A DNA stretch of 64,000 nt, from positions 2,225,001 to 2,289,000 of the forward strand of contig NZ_CP103834.1 in NCBI RefSeq assembly GCF_029774175.1, in the 5' to 3' direction. Positions 7,062-16,426 of the stretch are shown here, in pieces. The translations under genes and the position numbers were made by a program. The notes below the pieces were generated by a model, which saw only the letters and a program-made list of their open reading frames with translations, ran no database searches and was not told the origin of the DNA. Numbering within the stretch: position 1 is the stretch's first letter; each line of letters opens with the position of its first letter. The stretch is from Actinobacillus genomosp. 1. GTDB lineage: Bacteria; Pseudomonadota; Gammaproteobacteria; Enterobacterales; Pasteurellaceae.

Positions 7062-8576
7062 ATGGCTCAATTGTTAGAAATGAAAAATATTACCAAGAAA
7101 TTCGGTGATGTTACGGCGTTAAATAACATTTCGATTTCTTTGGAAACCGGTGAAATATTGTCTTTGTGCGGTGAGAACGGTTCGGGAAAATCCACTTTGA
7201 TGAAAGTCTTGTGCGGTATTTATCCTTACGGTGATTATTCCGGCGAGATCTACTTTGCCGGTGAAAAACTCACGGCGAAAAATATTAAGGAAACGGAAGA
7301 AAAAGGGATTTCGATTATTCACCAAGAATTAACCTTGGTGAAAAATATGTCGGTACTTGAGAATATGTTTTTAGGCAATGAAATGACAAACTCAGGTATT
7401 ACGAATGACAACGAAATGTACCTACGCTGTAAAACCATTCTACAACAAGTGCAATTGGATATTGATCCGAATACTAAAGTGGGTGAGCTTGGTTTAGGAC
7501 AACAACAGCTGGTCGAAATTGCCAAAGCATTAAATAAACAAGTTCGTTTACTAATTTTAGATGAACCGAGTGCGTCTTTAACCGAAAAAGAGACCGCGAT
7601 TCTTTTAAACTTAGTGAAAGATCTCAAAGCGCATAACATTGCTTGTGTATATATTTCGCATAAGTTAAACGAAGTAAAAGAAATTTCAGACAAGATTTGT
7701 GTTATTCGAGACGGTGAACATATCGGTACTCGTTCCGCTCAAGGAATGAGTGAAGACGACATTATCACTATGATGGTAGGACGTGAAATTACTTCCCTTT
7801 ATCCGCATGAACCTCATGAGATTGGCGAAGAAATTCTTCGAGTGGAAAATATTTCCGCATGGCATCCGGTTAATACGCATATTAAAAGAGTAAATAACGC
7901 CGGTTTTAAATTACACAAAGGCGAAATCCTCGGCGTAGCCGGTTTAGTCGGTTCCGGACGTACTGAAATGGCGCAATGTATCTTCGGTTCATATCAAGGA
8001 AAATATGAAGGGGATATTTTTATTGAGAATCAGAAAGTACAGATTAAAAATTGCGCGCAAGCCATTGCGCATAATATTGTAATGGTGCCGGAAGATCGTA
8101 AAAAACACGGCATTATTCCGATTATGGGCGTGGGGAAAAATATTACTTTATCTTCTCTTTCTCAATTCTGTTTCGGTAAGAAAGTGATTAATGAAGCGCT
8201 TGAAGAGACGATCATTAATCAATCAATTGAAAAATTAAAAGTAAAAACCTCTTCGCCCGAATTGGCAATCGGTCGATTAAGCGGCGGTAACCAACAAAAA
8301 GCGATTCTTGCAAAATGCTTATTATTGAAGCCTAGAATTTTGATTTTGGATGAGCCTACTCGTGGTATTGATGTAGGGGCTAAATACGAAATTTATAAAC
8401 TTATCAATCAGTTAGCGCAAGAAGGAATGGCAGTTATTGTGATTTCTTCCGAATTACCTGAAGTATTGGGAATTAGTGATAGAGTTCTGGTGATGCACCA
8501 AGGACAAATTAAAGCAGACTTAATTAACGATAATTTGACGCAAGAGCAAGTTATGGAAGCCGCACTCAAGGAGTAA
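7062..8576 (+). CDS. xylG: D-xylose ABC transporter, ATP-binding protein
   Basis: Duplicated ATPase that powers xylose uptake through XylH. The 504-aa protein has two ABC domains. The first has Walker A GENGSGKST near residue 37, signature LGLGQQQLVEIAKAL and Walker B LLILDEPSA. The second has the degenerate Walker A GLVGSGRTE near 295, signature LSGGNQQKAILAK and Walker B ILILDEPTRG. I chose ATG 7062 because GGAGG lies eight bases upstream and homologues start MAxLLEMKNITK; an upstream in-frame ATG at 7017 lies within the USS hairpin. It ends three bases before xylH. Confidence 0.97.
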   Translation: MAQLLEMKNITKKFGDVTALNNISISLETGEILSLCGENGSGKSTLMKVLCGIYPYGDYSGEIYFAGEKLTAKNIKETEEKGISIIHQELTLVKNMSVLENMFLGNEMTNSGITNDNEMYLRCKTILQQVQLDIDPNTKVGELGLGQQQLVEIAKALNKQVRLLILDEPSASLTEKETAILLNLVKDLKAHNIACVYISHKLNEVKEISDKICVIRDGEHIGTRSAQGMSEDDIITMMVGREITSLYPHEPHEIGEEILRVENISAWHPVNTHIKRVNNAGFKLHKGEILGVAGLVGSGRTEMAQCIFGSYQGKYEGDIFIENQKVQIKNCAQAIAHNIVMVPEDRKKHGIIPIMGVGKNITLSSLSQFCFGKKVINEALEETIINQSIEKLKVKTSSPELAIGRLSGGNQQKAILAKCLLLKPRILILDEPTRGIDVGAKYEIYKLINQLAQEGMAVIVISSELPEVLGISDRVLVMHQGQIKADLINDNLTQEQVMEAALKE

Positions 8577-8579
8577 CCT

Positions 8580-9707
8580 ATGTTGAAGCTAAAATCTGTC
8601 AATTTACAAGTTTATATTATGCTCATTGCTATTATTGTGATTATGAGCTTTTTCTCGGTCGCAACCGACGGTGCTTATTTAAGCGCACGTAATATTTCAA
8701 ACTTATTGCGTCAAACCTCCATTACGGGGATTTTAGCGATTGGGATGGTGTTTGTGATTATCTCGGCGGAAATTGACCTATCTGTCGGTTCGTTAATGGG
8801 ATTATTAGGTGGATTTGCTGCAATCGCCGATGTTTGGTGGGGCTGGCCGTTACCGCTTACTATTGCCGTAACACTTGTGCTAGGTACATTATTAGGTGCT
8901 TGGAACGGCTGGTGGGTTTCATATCGTAAAGTTCCGTCCTTTATTGTCACATTGGCGGGGATGTTGGCTTTCCGCGGTATTTTAATCGGTTTAACCAACG
9001 GTACGACCGTTTCTCCGATTAGTAATGATATGACGACTATCGGTCAAGGTTATATTCCGGATGTAACCGGTATGATTCTCGGTTTAGTTGCGGTGTTCTG
9101 CTTTATTACTTGGGGAAGTTATCAACGCAAAGCTCGCCAAAACTTGAACCTAAATGTACCTGATGTAACGAAAGACATTATGAAATACGGCTTGTTTGCT
9201 ATCTGTGTATTAGGTGCGATTTACTTACTTAATGACTATCGAGGTATTCCGTTCCCGGTACTTGTGTTAGCGATTTTAACCGTATTCGGGATGTTTATCG
9301 CACATAAAACCGCATTCGGTCGTCATATTTATGCAATCGGTGGTAACATTGATGCGGCACGACTTTCAGGGATTAACGTTGAGAAAGTAAAACTAACCAT
9401 CTTCGCAATGAACGGCTTTATGGTAGCGATTGCAGGGTTGATTCTTAGTGCGCGTTTAGGTGCAGGTGCGCCGTCGGCAGGTCAAAATGCCGAACTCGAT
9501 GCGATTGCCGCTTGTGTAATCGGCGGGGTAAGTTTAGCCGGCGGTATCGGTAGCGTATACGGTGTTATCATCGGGGCATTTATTATTGCTTTACTTGATA
9601 ACGGTATGAGTATGCTTGATGTACCGACATTCTGGCAATATATCGTAAAAGGTGCGATTCTGTTATTAGCCGTTTGGGTTGATACGATGAGTAAGAAAAA
9701 AATGTAA
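8580..9707 (+). CDS. xylH: D-xylose ABC transporter, permease
   Basis: Inner-membrane permease of the xylose transporter. The 375-aa protein is strongly hydrophobic, with about ten predicted membrane segments, and belongs to the RbsC/XylH (BPD_transp_2) family. Diagnostic stretches are GMVFVIISAEIDLSVGSLMG near residue 57 and GRHIYAIGGNIDAARLSGI near 245, the latter being the cytoplasmic coupling region for the ATPase. It is the last gene of the transport operon and is followed by a terminator at 9733-9775. Confidence 0.97.
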   Translation: MLKLKSVNLQVYIMLIAIIVIMSFFSVATDGAYLSARNISNLLRQTSITGILAIGMVFVIISAEIDLSVGSLMGLLGGFAAIADVWWGWPLPLTIAVTLVLGTLLGAWNGWWVSYRKVPSFIVTLAGMLAFRGILIGLTNGTTVSPISNDMTTIGQGYIPDVTGMILGLVAVFCFITWGSYQRKARQNLNLNVPDVTKDIMKYGLFAICVLGAIYLLNDYRGIPFPVLVLAILTVFGMFIAHKTAFGRHIYAIGGNIDAARLSGINVEKVKLTIFAMNGFMVAIAGLILSARLGAGAPSAGQNAELDAIAACVIGGVSLAGGIGSVYGVIIGAFIIALLDNGMSMLDVPTFWQYIVKGAILLLAVWVDTMSKKKM

Positions 9708-9732
9708 TCGTTACCTCTGCGATTGATTTCTT

Positions 9733-9775
9733 AAAAAGCATCCAATGTTTTCGTAAATATTGGGTGCTTTTTTCA
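9733..9775 (+). terminator. Rho-independent terminator of xylFGH
   Basis: AAAAAGCATCCAAT pairs with ATTGGGTGCTTTTT (one mismatch) across a 12-base loop and is followed by T residues, 25 bases after the xylH stop. It separates xylR from the transport genes. Confidence 0.9.
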
Positions 9776-9830
9776 TAACTACGCAAAATGTGGTATGTTA
9801 GCGCGACTGTCTAACTACGTAATGATATTT

Positions 9831-11012
9831 ATGGAAAAAAAATCTTTTCGTATCGCATTATGTTTTAATGCGAATAAAGTTTACGACCGCCAAGTCATTG
9901 AAGGCATCGGACAATATATTCAAGCCTCTCAATGTACTTGGAATATTTTTATGCAAGATGATTTCACTTATCATAAAAAAGATATGGAAGGGTTGTTAAT
10001 TGACGGCATTATTGCCGATTTTGATGATCCTGAAACCGCCGCATTATTAGGGGAATTGAATATCCCGGTAATTGCGGTGGGCGGTTCCTATCAAGATCCG
10101 GCATACTATCCGCAAATTCCGTATGTTGCTACCGATAACTATGCCTTAGTGGAAACGGCGTTATTACATCTTAAACAAAAAGGCATTAATCAATTTGCCT
10201 TTTACGGTATTCCGACCGAAGCAAAAAAACATTGGTCGGTAGAACGTAAAAATGCGTTTATTGATTTGATGGAAAAGTACGAACATCAAACCAATATCTA
10301 TTTAGGCCATCAAGTGAATGCGCAGAATTGGTTGGAAGCGCAATCCGAATTAAGCGAATGGCTAGCTTCATTACCGGCGCAAACCGGCATTATTGCGGTA
10401 ACCGATGCCAGAGCCAGACATTTACTACAAGCCTGTGAATATTTGAATATCGCCGTACCCGAACAACTTTCCGTGATTGGTATTGATAACGAAGAGCTGA
10501 TTCAGCATCTATCTCGCGTTTCGCTTTCATCCGTAGTACAAGGTACGAAACAAATCGGTTATCAAGCGGCGAAAATGTTACATCATTTATTTGAAGGCAA
10601 AAAATTAAGCCACTCTCCCGTATTGATTCCACCGCTACGCGTGGAGCAACGCCGTTCCACCGATTTCCACGCATTCCAAGATCCGTTTGTGATTCAAGCT
10701 ATGCACTATATTCATCATAATGCCTGTAAAGGAATTAAAACCGAGCAAGTTCTCGATCATTTACGAATTTCACGTTCTAATTTAGAACAGCGCTTCAAAC
10801 ATGAATTGAATAAGACGATTCATCAAGTGATTCATGAGGAAAAACTGAATCGTGCAAAATATATGCTACAATTTACCGATATTTCGATTCAAGAAATTTC
10901 AGAAATTTGCGGTTATCCTTCTTTACCCTATTTCTATTCCGTATTTAAAAAAGAATATGCGGATACCCCGAAAGCATTTAGAAAATCCCATCACAAAATT
11001 TTAGTTGAGTAA
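9831..11012 (+). CDS. xylR: Xylose operon activator (AraC family)
   Basis: Xylose-responsive activator of xylA and xylF promoters. The 393-aa protein has an N-terminal LacI-type periplasmic-binding-like sensor domain (FNANKVYDRQVIEGIGQYIQ, then VATDNYALVETALLHL) and a C-terminal AraC double helix-turn-helix at about 285-393 ending PYFYSVFKKEYADTPKAFRK. I start at ATG 9831 (MEKKSFRIALCFNANK) because this aligns with E. coli XylR; an upstream ATG at 9795 would add 12 unlikely residues. It lies downstream of a terminator, so it probably has its own weak promoter or partial read-through. It ends four bases before pepO. Confidence 0.95.
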   Translation: MEKKSFRIALCFNANKVYDRQVIEGIGQYIQASQCTWNIFMQDDFTYHKKDMEGLLIDGIIADFDDPETAALLGELNIPVIAVGGSYQDPAYYPQIPYVATDNYALVETALLHLKQKGINQFAFYGIPTEAKKHWSVERKNAFIDLMEKYEHQTNIYLGHQVNAQNWLEAQSELSEWLASLPAQTGIIAVTDARARHLLQACEYLNIAVPEQLSVIGIDNEELIQHLSRVSLSSVVQGTKQIGYQAAKMLHHLFEGKKLSHSPVLIPPLRVEQRRSTDFHAFQDPFVIQAMHYIHHNACKGIKTEQVLDHLRISRSNLEQRFKHELNKTIHQVIHEEKLNRAKYMLQFTDISIQEISEICGYPSLPYFYSVFKKEYADTPKAFRKSHHKILVE

Positions 11013-11016
11013 GGTT

Positions 11017-13041
11017 ATGGCGAAAAAATTTTTATTGAGTCTGGCAGCCCTTTCGCTCGGGTTAGCCGGTTGTACTACCACTTATCAATCCACGCTAACG
11101 GAAGGAGTGGATAATACTGTTGCCCCGCAGCAAGATTTTTATCGTTTTGTAAACGGCAAATGGCTTGCAAAAGCACAAATCCCGGCGGATAGAACCTCGT
11201 GGGGCACGTTAGCGGAATTAAACGAATTGAACGAACAACGTTCGATTAAATTCTTACAAGCGGTCATTTCCGAGCCGAAATTTGCAAATGATGCGAAAGC
11301 CCAACGTTTAAAAGCGGTATATGAAACCTACACGGACTTAAATGCGCGTGAACAAGCAGGACTTACTCCAATTGCAAAAGATATTGAGAAAATTAAACAG
11401 CTCAATACATTTGCCGATTTAAAACGCTATTTGATTGAAGAAACCAAAGCCGGTAACGAAGTATTATTCGGTTGGTCGGTATTCGCTCACTTAAAAAATT
11501 CCCGTCAAAATGCGGTTTATTTGAGTAACGTCGATCTAGGCTTAAGTAACGATTATTTCCAAAAAGATACGCCGGAAAATCGTTCTATCTTGCAACTCTA
11601 TCAAGATTATATCGCACAGATTTTAGGTTATGCCAACGTCAGCAATCCGGCGGCAAAAGCGAAAGCGATTGTCGCTTATGAAAAAACGATTGCAAAAACG
11701 CTGTTTACCAATGAGGAAGATCGTGACGTACAAAAACGCTACAACCCAACCAATATGGCACGGCTGAAAAAACTGAGTAAAAACATTGATTTAGCTCAGT
11801 ATTTGAAAGCGGTCGGCGTGGAAACCGATGAGGTAATTCTATATGAGCCTCGTTATTTCCAAGCATTAGATCAGCTTATCAATCCGCAAAACTTAGCGGT
11901 CATTAAAGACTACTTATTATTCCGTACCTTATCGGATAACGCCCCTTACTTAAACAAAGAGATGGATGATGTCCGTTTTGAATTTTACGGCAAAAAATTA
12001 GTCGGTCAGAAACAGCAACGCCCGTTAGAAAAACGTGCGTTAGCCACAATCAATAGCTGGCTCGGACAAGAATTTGCGCAGTTTTATGTGGCGGAATTTT
12101 TCCCGCAATCGGCAAAAAACGATGTGCTTGAAATGGCGAAGTATTTAGTTAAAGCCTATCATCATCGTATCGATAACTTAGCCTGGATGTCGGCGGAAAC
12201 CAAACAAAAAGCGAAAGCTAAATTAGATAAATTTATCGTGGAAGTCGGTTATCCGAACAAATGGCGAGATTACAGCAACTTAATCCTCAAAACCGTGGCG
12301 CAAGGCGGTACGCTTTACGCCAATATGCAACAAATTGCTAAATGGAGCTATGACTACAATCTTGGCAAAGTCGGTAAACCGGTCGATGTAAATGAATGGG
12401 GAATGCTGCCGCAAGTGGTGAATGCTTCATACAGCCCATTAATGAACCGTATTGTGTTCCCAGCCGGTATTTTACAAGCACCGCTTTATAGCCAACAGGC
12501 GGATCCGGCGGTCAATTTCGGGGCAATCGGGGCGATTATCGGTCATGAAATCACCCATGGCTTTGATGATAGCGGTTCAAAATTTGATGGCGAAGGTAAT
12601 TTAAAAGATTGGTGGACGGCAGACGACCGCAAAAAATTCGAAGCTTTGGCGGATAAATTGGTCGCACAATTTGATCAGTTTGAAGTTGCACCGAAAGTGT
12701 TTGTAAACGGTCGTTTCACCTTGGGTGAAAACATTGCCGATTTAGGCGGTTTGAGTATCGCTTACGATGCGTTGAAACTGTACGAGCAAGATCACGGCAG
12801 CAGCCCGACGATTGAAAACTTTACCAGTGATCAACGTTTCTTTATGAGCTGGACGCGTTCATGGCGTCATAAAGCGACTGTGCAAGCGCTTACTCACCAA
12901 GTGAAAAGCGACCCGCACGCACCGGGACAATACCGTGCTTATGCGCCGGTACTGAATATCAGCGGTTTCCATCGTGCGTTCGGCACTAAAGCCGGCGATA
13001 AAATGTATCGCAATGAGGCGGAACGTATTCGTATTTGGTAA
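11017..13041 (+). CDS. pepO: M13-family metallopeptidase, lipoprotein form (PepO/neprilysin type)
   Basis: Zinc oligoendopeptidase of the neprilysin family, here predicted to be a membrane-anchored lipoprotein of the cell envelope. The signal peptide MAKKFLLSLAALSLGLAGC ends in a lipobox (LAGC). The catalytic zinc motif HEITH follows NFGAIGAIIGH near residue 506, and GENIADLGGLSIAYDAL near 570 supplies the third ligand Glu and the following Asp. NASYSPLMNRIVFPAGILQ and HAPGQYRAYAPVLN are also family hallmarks. Length (674 aa) is normal. I prefer ATG 11017 over the TTG at 11005. It is close behind xylR but functionally unrelated; a USS stem-loop follows. Confidence 0.93.
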   Translation: MAKKFLLSLAALSLGLAGCTTTYQSTLTEGVDNTVAPQQDFYRFVNGKWLAKAQIPADRTSWGTLAELNELNEQRSIKFLQAVISEPKFANDAKAQRLKAVYETYTDLNAREQAGLTPIAKDIEKIKQLNTFADLKRYLIEETKAGNEVLFGWSVFAHLKNSRQNAVYLSNVDLGLSNDYFQKDTPENRSILQLYQDYIAQILGYANVSNPAAKAKAIVAYEKTIAKTLFTNEEDRDVQKRYNPTNMARLKKLSKNIDLAQYLKAVGVETDEVILYEPRYFQALDQLINPQNLAVIKDYLLFRTLSDNAPYLNKEMDDVRFEFYGKKLVGQKQQRPLEKRALATINSWLGQEFAQFYVAEFFPQSAKNDVLEMAKYLVKAYHHRIDNLAWMSAETKQKAKAKLDKFIVEVGYPNKWRDYSNLILKTVAQGGTLYANMQQIAKWSYDYNLGKVGKPVDVNEWGMLPQVVNASYSPLMNRIVFPAGILQAPLYSQQADPAVNFGAIGAIIGHEITHGFDDSGSKFDGEGNLKDWWTADDRKKFEALADKLVAQFDQFEVAPKVFVNGRFTLGENIADLGGLSIAYDALKLYEQDHGSSPTIENFTSDQRFFMSWTRSWRHKATVQALTHQVKSDPHAPGQYRAYAPVLNISGFHRAFGTKAGDKMYRNEAERIRIW

Positions 13042-13045
13042 TCAT

Positions 13046-13104
13046 AAGCGGTCGAATTTCAGCAAAATTTTGCAAAAAATCCGCCAAATTCGACCGCTTG
13101 TTTT
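13046..13104 (+). terminator. USS inverted-pair hairpin after pepO
   Basis: AAGCGGTCGAATTT and AAATTCGACCGCTT are exact complements across a 26-base AT-rich loop, followed by GTTTTAAGG. This is the head-to-head USS layout that often works as a terminator in this group. Confidence 0.75.
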
Positions 13105-13115
13105 AAGGAACTGTT

Positions 13116-13343
13116 ATGGCATTACAACGTTGCCCGGAATGTAGGCGTAGAATCAGCGAGAGTGTTATCGCTTGTCCGCATTGCGGCTTTTCATTTAAAG
13201 AAGCGGACTTAGCCGTGTATCGTGAGAAATTGGAACAACGCCGCTTACACAATCAAGAGTTGAATCGTCAAAATGTTAAAATACAACTGTTTTGGTTATG
13301 TGTATTTACGTTGGTGATTTTAGGCGCGTGGCTAATTAATTAA
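13116..13343 (+). CDS. Small zinc-ribbon protein with a C-terminal membrane anchor
   Basis: A 75-aa protein with an N-terminal zinc ribbon formed by CPECRRRISE and CPHC (CxxC-x12-CxxC, residues 6-24), a charged helical middle (YREKLEQRRLHNQELNRQ) and one C-terminal membrane segment (LFWLCVFTLVILGAWLI). This is the layout of the small 'zinc ribbon domain-containing' tail-anchored proteins. Its function is unknown. The ribbon would face the cytoplasm. The start ATG has AAGGAA upstream and directly follows the USS hairpin, so it may be transcribed by read-through from pepO. A bidirectional terminator follows. Confidence 0.85.
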   Translation: MALQRCPECRRRISESVIACPHCGFSFKEADLAVYREKLEQRRLHNQELNRQNVKIQLFWLCVFTLVILGAWLIN

Positions 13344-13345
13344 AA

Positions 13346-13378
13346 AGAAAGGCATAGGTTATCAATCTATGCCTTTTT
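13346..13378. terminator. Bidirectional terminator between the zinc-ribbon gene and panF
   Basis: AAAGGCATAG/CTATGCCTTT stem with a nine-base loop. T residues follow on the plus strand and the minus strand has TTTCTTTTT. It serves the two convergent genes. Confidence 0.88.
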
Positions 13379-13407
13379 ACTGTTCGGTTAAAAATTGCTT
13401 TCGCAGA

Positions 13408-14832
13408 TTACTGTTTCTTACCGAAGCGGTTGCCGATTAAGAATGCGATTAAGCCGATAAGCAATGACGGAACAATCGCATGGAAGCTAAAGATACTAAT
13501 TTTAAAGGTGGTTAAAACAATATAACTTACTAAGCCTGCCAACATTGAGCTAATTGCCCCTGTCGCATTTGCATTTTTCCAATAAAGTCCTAACACTATT
13601 ACCCATAAGAACGTCGCTTCTAAACCGCCGAGTGAAAGTAAGTTAAGCCAAATTAACATATCAGGCGGATTTAATGCCGCAAATACCAATAACACTGCAA
13701 AGGTGAGTGTGGTCATGGTTGAGAAGAATTTTAATTTACCTTCATTATCGACCGCTTCCGGTTTAACCGCTAAATATAAATCTTTAATTAGGGTGGAAGA
13801 CGATTGAATCAATAACGAGTCAATTGATGACATAATTGCCGCCATCGGCGCAGCTAAGAAAATACCGGCAACTAACGGTGGTAGCACTTGAATCATTAAG
13901 GTTGGGATAACCTGATCCGGAATTTTTAAGTCAGGAATAACTGCACGACCAAGCACACCGGCAAGGTGCATACCGAACATTAGCAGCGATACCACTAAAG
14001 TGCCGATAACGAGAGCCTTATGTAATGAAGCACTGTCTTTATACGCCATACTGCGTACCGCAAGTTGCGGTAAGCCGATTAAACCGAAGCAGACCAATAC
14101 CCAAAATGAAGTCATAAAGGTGAAGTCTAACGGACGTTCGTCAATACCGTACGGCTGAATAAGTTGCGGATTAATCGTTTCTAAGGTATTTATCGCATTT
14201 TCAATACCGCCTGCGGCATAAATCACGCCGCCCAGTAATAAGAAAGTACCGATTAACATTACTAAGCCTTGGATCGTATCGGTCAGCACTACCGCACGGA
14301 AACCGCCGATAAAGGTATAAATACCAACCGTGACCGCAAAAATAATCACCGCCGTTTGGTACGGCACACCCAAGGTTGTTTCCAGTAAACGACCGGCACC
14401 GATAAACTGTACCGTCATCATCGCAAAGAATGAAAGTAACAGGGCAAAGCCCGAAATCCAAACCACGAATTTATTTTGATAACGAGCCAATAATAAATCG
14501 TTGATGGTAACCGCATTATATTTACGGGCGAGTAGTGCAAATTTTTTACCTAGCGCACCTAACGCCAGTAACACCGCCGGCACTTGGATCATCGCTAACA
14601 ATACCCAACCTAAGCCGTATTTATAAGCGGCACCCGGACCGCCGATAAACGAACTTGCACCGACATAAGTGGCGGCGGTAGTCATTGCCAGCACAAAGCC
14701 GGACATTGAGCGACTGCCTACATAATATTCGGATAAGAAACTGCCGCCTTGGCGTTTACGATAAGCATAAAACGCAACACCGAAAACAAAGCATAAATAA
14801 GCGATTAGCGGTAATAACATCTCTTTATTCAT
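13408..14832 (-). CDS. panF: Sodium/pantothenate symporter
   Basis: Imports pantothenate, the coenzyme A precursor, with sodium. The 474-aa protein is a sodium:solute symporter (SSS) family member with about 13 membrane segments. Typical stretches are TTAATYVGASSFIGGPGAAY near residue 51, YRKRQGGSFLSEYYVGSRSM near 24-43, and GGFRAVVLTDTIQGLVMLIG near 176. Length matches E. coli PanF. Its start overlaps the end of yhdT by eight bases, and yhdT-panF is a conserved pair. Confidence 0.95.
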   Translation of the reverse strand: MNKEMLLPLIAYLCFVFGVAFYAYRKRQGGSFLSEYYVGSRSMSGFVLAMTTAATYVGASSFIGGPGAAYKYGLGWVLLAMIQVPAVLLALGALGKKFALLARKYNAVTINDLLLARYQNKFVVWISGFALLLSFFAMMTVQFIGAGRLLETTLGVPYQTAVIIFAVTVGIYTFIGGFRAVVLTDTIQGLVMLIGTFLLLGGVIYAAGGIENAINTLETINPQLIQPYGIDERPLDFTFMTSFWVLVCFGLIGLPQLAVRSMAYKDSASLHKALVIGTLVVSLLMFGMHLAGVLGRAVIPDLKIPDQVIPTLMIQVLPPLVAGIFLAAPMAAIMSSIDSLLIQSSSTLIKDLYLAVKPEAVDNEGKLKFFSTMTTLTFAVLLVFAALNPPDMLIWLNLLSLGGLEATFLWVIVLGLYWKNANATGAISSMLAGLVSYIVLTTFKISIFSFHAIVPSLLIGLIAFLIGNRFGKKQ

Positions 14833-15064
14833 CGCTTTGCTCCTTATCTAAATCAATATTTTGATAAACCTTTTTCACGGTCCAATACACAATAAAAGTA
14901 AAACCTAGCGGTAAGGCGATACAAGCGAGTTCAAACCAAATCGGGAAACCGAGAATACCTCGTCCTGCAGGTGTGAAATAGGCGAACGCCACCCAACCGA
15001 TTAAATATATTAAAGCAAGCCAGACCGCCCAGCGAGCTTCTCTTGCGAGTTGTTGATGTTGCAT
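14825..15064 (-). CDS. yhdT: YhdT family membrane protein (DUF997)
   Basis: A 79-aa inner-membrane protein with two hydrophobic segments (WAVWLALIYLIGWVAFAYF and WFELACIALPLGFTFIVYW). It is regularly encoded just upstream of panF, as here, where the stop of yhdT overlaps the start of panF. The pairing suggests an accessory role in pantothenate transport, but no function is established. The start ATG at 15064 has AAGGGAG upstream. Confidence 0.9.
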   Translation of the reverse strand: MQHQQLAREARWAVWLALIYLIGWVAFAYFTPAGRGILGFPIWFELACIALPLGFTFIVYWTVKKVYQNIDLDKEQSDE

Positions 15065-15116
15065 AAATCTCCCTTAATTGTTGTGTGAAAAGCCTTACAA
15101 TAAGGCTCGTTAATTA

Positions 15117-15434
15117 TTAATATTGCCAATTATCCGGATCGATTCCCAATTCACGCATTTGTGCTTTAGCTTCTTCCGGAATTTCATCGCTACGTTCTTT
15201 CATTAGATCTTCATCCGTCGGCAACGGTTGTCCGGTAAATGCGTGTAGAAAGGCCTCGCATAGCAATTCGCTATTGGTAGCATGACGTAAGTTTTTGATC
15301 TGACGGCGTGTTCGCTCGTTAGTTAAAATTTCTAATACTTTAATCGGGATCGATACCGTGATTTTCTTTACTTGTTCACTTTTTTTGCCGTGTTCGGCAT
15401 ACGGGCTAATGTATTCCCCACTCCAATCTGCCAT
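15117..15434 (-). CDS. metJ: Methionine regulon repressor MetJ
   Basis: Ribbon-helix-helix repressor that uses S-adenosylmethionine as corepressor and binds tandem eight-base Met boxes. The 105-aa protein is near-identical in layout to E. coli MetJ: MADWSGEYISPYAEHGKKSE, the DNA-contacting strand KKITVSIPIKVLEIL, then NERTRRQIKNLRHATNSELL and a C-terminus DPDNWQY. It stands alone, without adjacent metB or metL. Met boxes in its own upstream region imply autoregulation. Confidence 0.98.
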   Translation of the reverse strand: MADWSGEYISPYAEHGKKSEQVKKITVSIPIKVLEILTNERTRRQIKNLRHATNSELLCEAFLHAFTGQPLPTDEDLMKERSDEIPEEAKAQMRELGIDPDNWQY

Positions 15435-15492
15435 AGTTAAAATCCTGCTTTATATAAAAATTGCAGGTATTGTAATCAAAACGATAAGCTCC

Positions 15493-15516
15493 CGCAATCT
15501 GGACGTCTAGATTTCT
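15493..15516 (-). promoter_or_regulatory. Tandem Met boxes upstream of metJ
   Basis: Read on the minus strand, three contiguous eight-base units are AGAAATCT, AGACGTCC and AGATTGCG. The MetJ consensus is AGACGTCT; the units match at six, seven and four of eight positions. MetJ binds two or more adjacent boxes, so this is a plausible autoregulatory operator. It lies between divergent metJ and mlaA and might affect both. Confidence 0.75.
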
Positions 15517-15602
15517 ATCTTCAATTTTACTTAGCTTTTCTTTGTGTTTTAGTACGACTTGGTTAAAATGTAACAATGATTTCTTTAAGAAGGCAAAATA
15601 GC

Positions 15603-16352
15603 ATGAAATTAAAACAATTAAGTTTAGTAGCCGGCGTGCTGCTATTAACCGCCTGTTCGTCGTCAATCGATCCGGCTTCCGGTGAGCGTAAAGATCCGCT
15701 GGAAGGCTTTAACCGAGCGATGTGGAAGGTCAATTACGATTATATTGATGCCTATGCTCTCAAACCGGTCGCAAAAGGTTGGCGTGATTATGTGCCTAGC
15801 CCGATTAAAACCGGTTTAACCAATGTGGCGAATAACCTTGACGAACCGGCAAGTTTTGTCAATCGTCTGTTAGAGGGCGAAGGTAAAAAGGCAATGATCC
15901 ATTTTAACCGTTTCTGGATTAACTCGATTTTCGGTTTAGGCGGTTTAATTGACTGGGCAAGCCAAACGAAAGATTTAAAATTGGATAACGGCAATCGTGA
16001 ATTCGGTCATACGTTAGGTAGTTATAATGTACCGGCGGGTACTTATATTATGGTGCCGGGCTATGGCGCAACTACGCCTCGCCAAGCGGTCGGAAAAGTG
16101 GCAGATTCCGCTTATCCGGTTTTATCAATGCTTACGATGCCTTGGACGGTAGCGAAATTTGCCGTACAAGGTGTGGACAGTCGGGCGAAATTACTCGATC
16201 AAGACCCGTTATTACAGCAATCGGCTGATCCGTATGTGACTTTCCGTGAAGCGTATTTCCAAAACCTCGAATTTAAAGTGAGTGACGGTAAAGCGGCGGA
16301 AGAAAGCGGCAAAGAGCAGCTTTCCGAAGATGAGTTAAAAGATATTGATTAA
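15603..16352 (+). CDS. mlaA: Outer-membrane lipoprotein MlaA (VacJ), phospholipid transport
   Basis: Outer-membrane part of the Mla system, which removes mislocalised phospholipid from the outer leaflet and passes it to MlaC. The 249-aa protein has a lipoprotein signal ending LLLTAC (lipobox) and the VacJ hallmarks DPLEGFNRAMWKVNYDYID, NLDEPASFVNRLLEG, FWINSIFGLGGLIDWAS and YVTFREAYFQNLEF. I chose ATG 15603 (AAGGC site upstream); an in-frame ATG at 15576 lies before the signal peptide. The mlaBCDEF genes are not in this window. Confidence 0.96.
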   Translation: MKLKQLSLVAGVLLLTACSSSIDPASGERKDPLEGFNRAMWKVNYDYIDAYALKPVAKGWRDYVPSPIKTGLTNVANNLDEPASFVNRLLEGEGKKAMIHFNRFWINSIFGLGGLIDWASQTKDLKLDNGNREFGHTLGSYNVPAGTYIMVPGYGATTPRQAVGKVADSAYPVLSMLTMPWTVAKFAVQGVDSRAKLLDQDPLLQQSADPYVTFREAYFQNLEFKVSDGKAAEESGKEQLSEDELKDID

Positions 16353-16356
16353 AGAC

Positions 16357-16401
16357 CGGCGGTCAAATTTGCAAGAAAAGTTGTAAATTTGACCGCTTGC
16401 T
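16357..16401 (+). terminator. USS inverted-pair hairpin after mlaA
   Basis: GCGGTCAAATTT (16359-16370) pairs exactly with AAATTTGACCGC (16385-16396); the flanks extend the USS core. It lies between mlaA and yeaD. The T-tract is poor, so termination may be partial. Confidence 0.7.
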
Positions 16402-16426
16402 TTTGGGAATGTTAAAGGGGTAAAAA

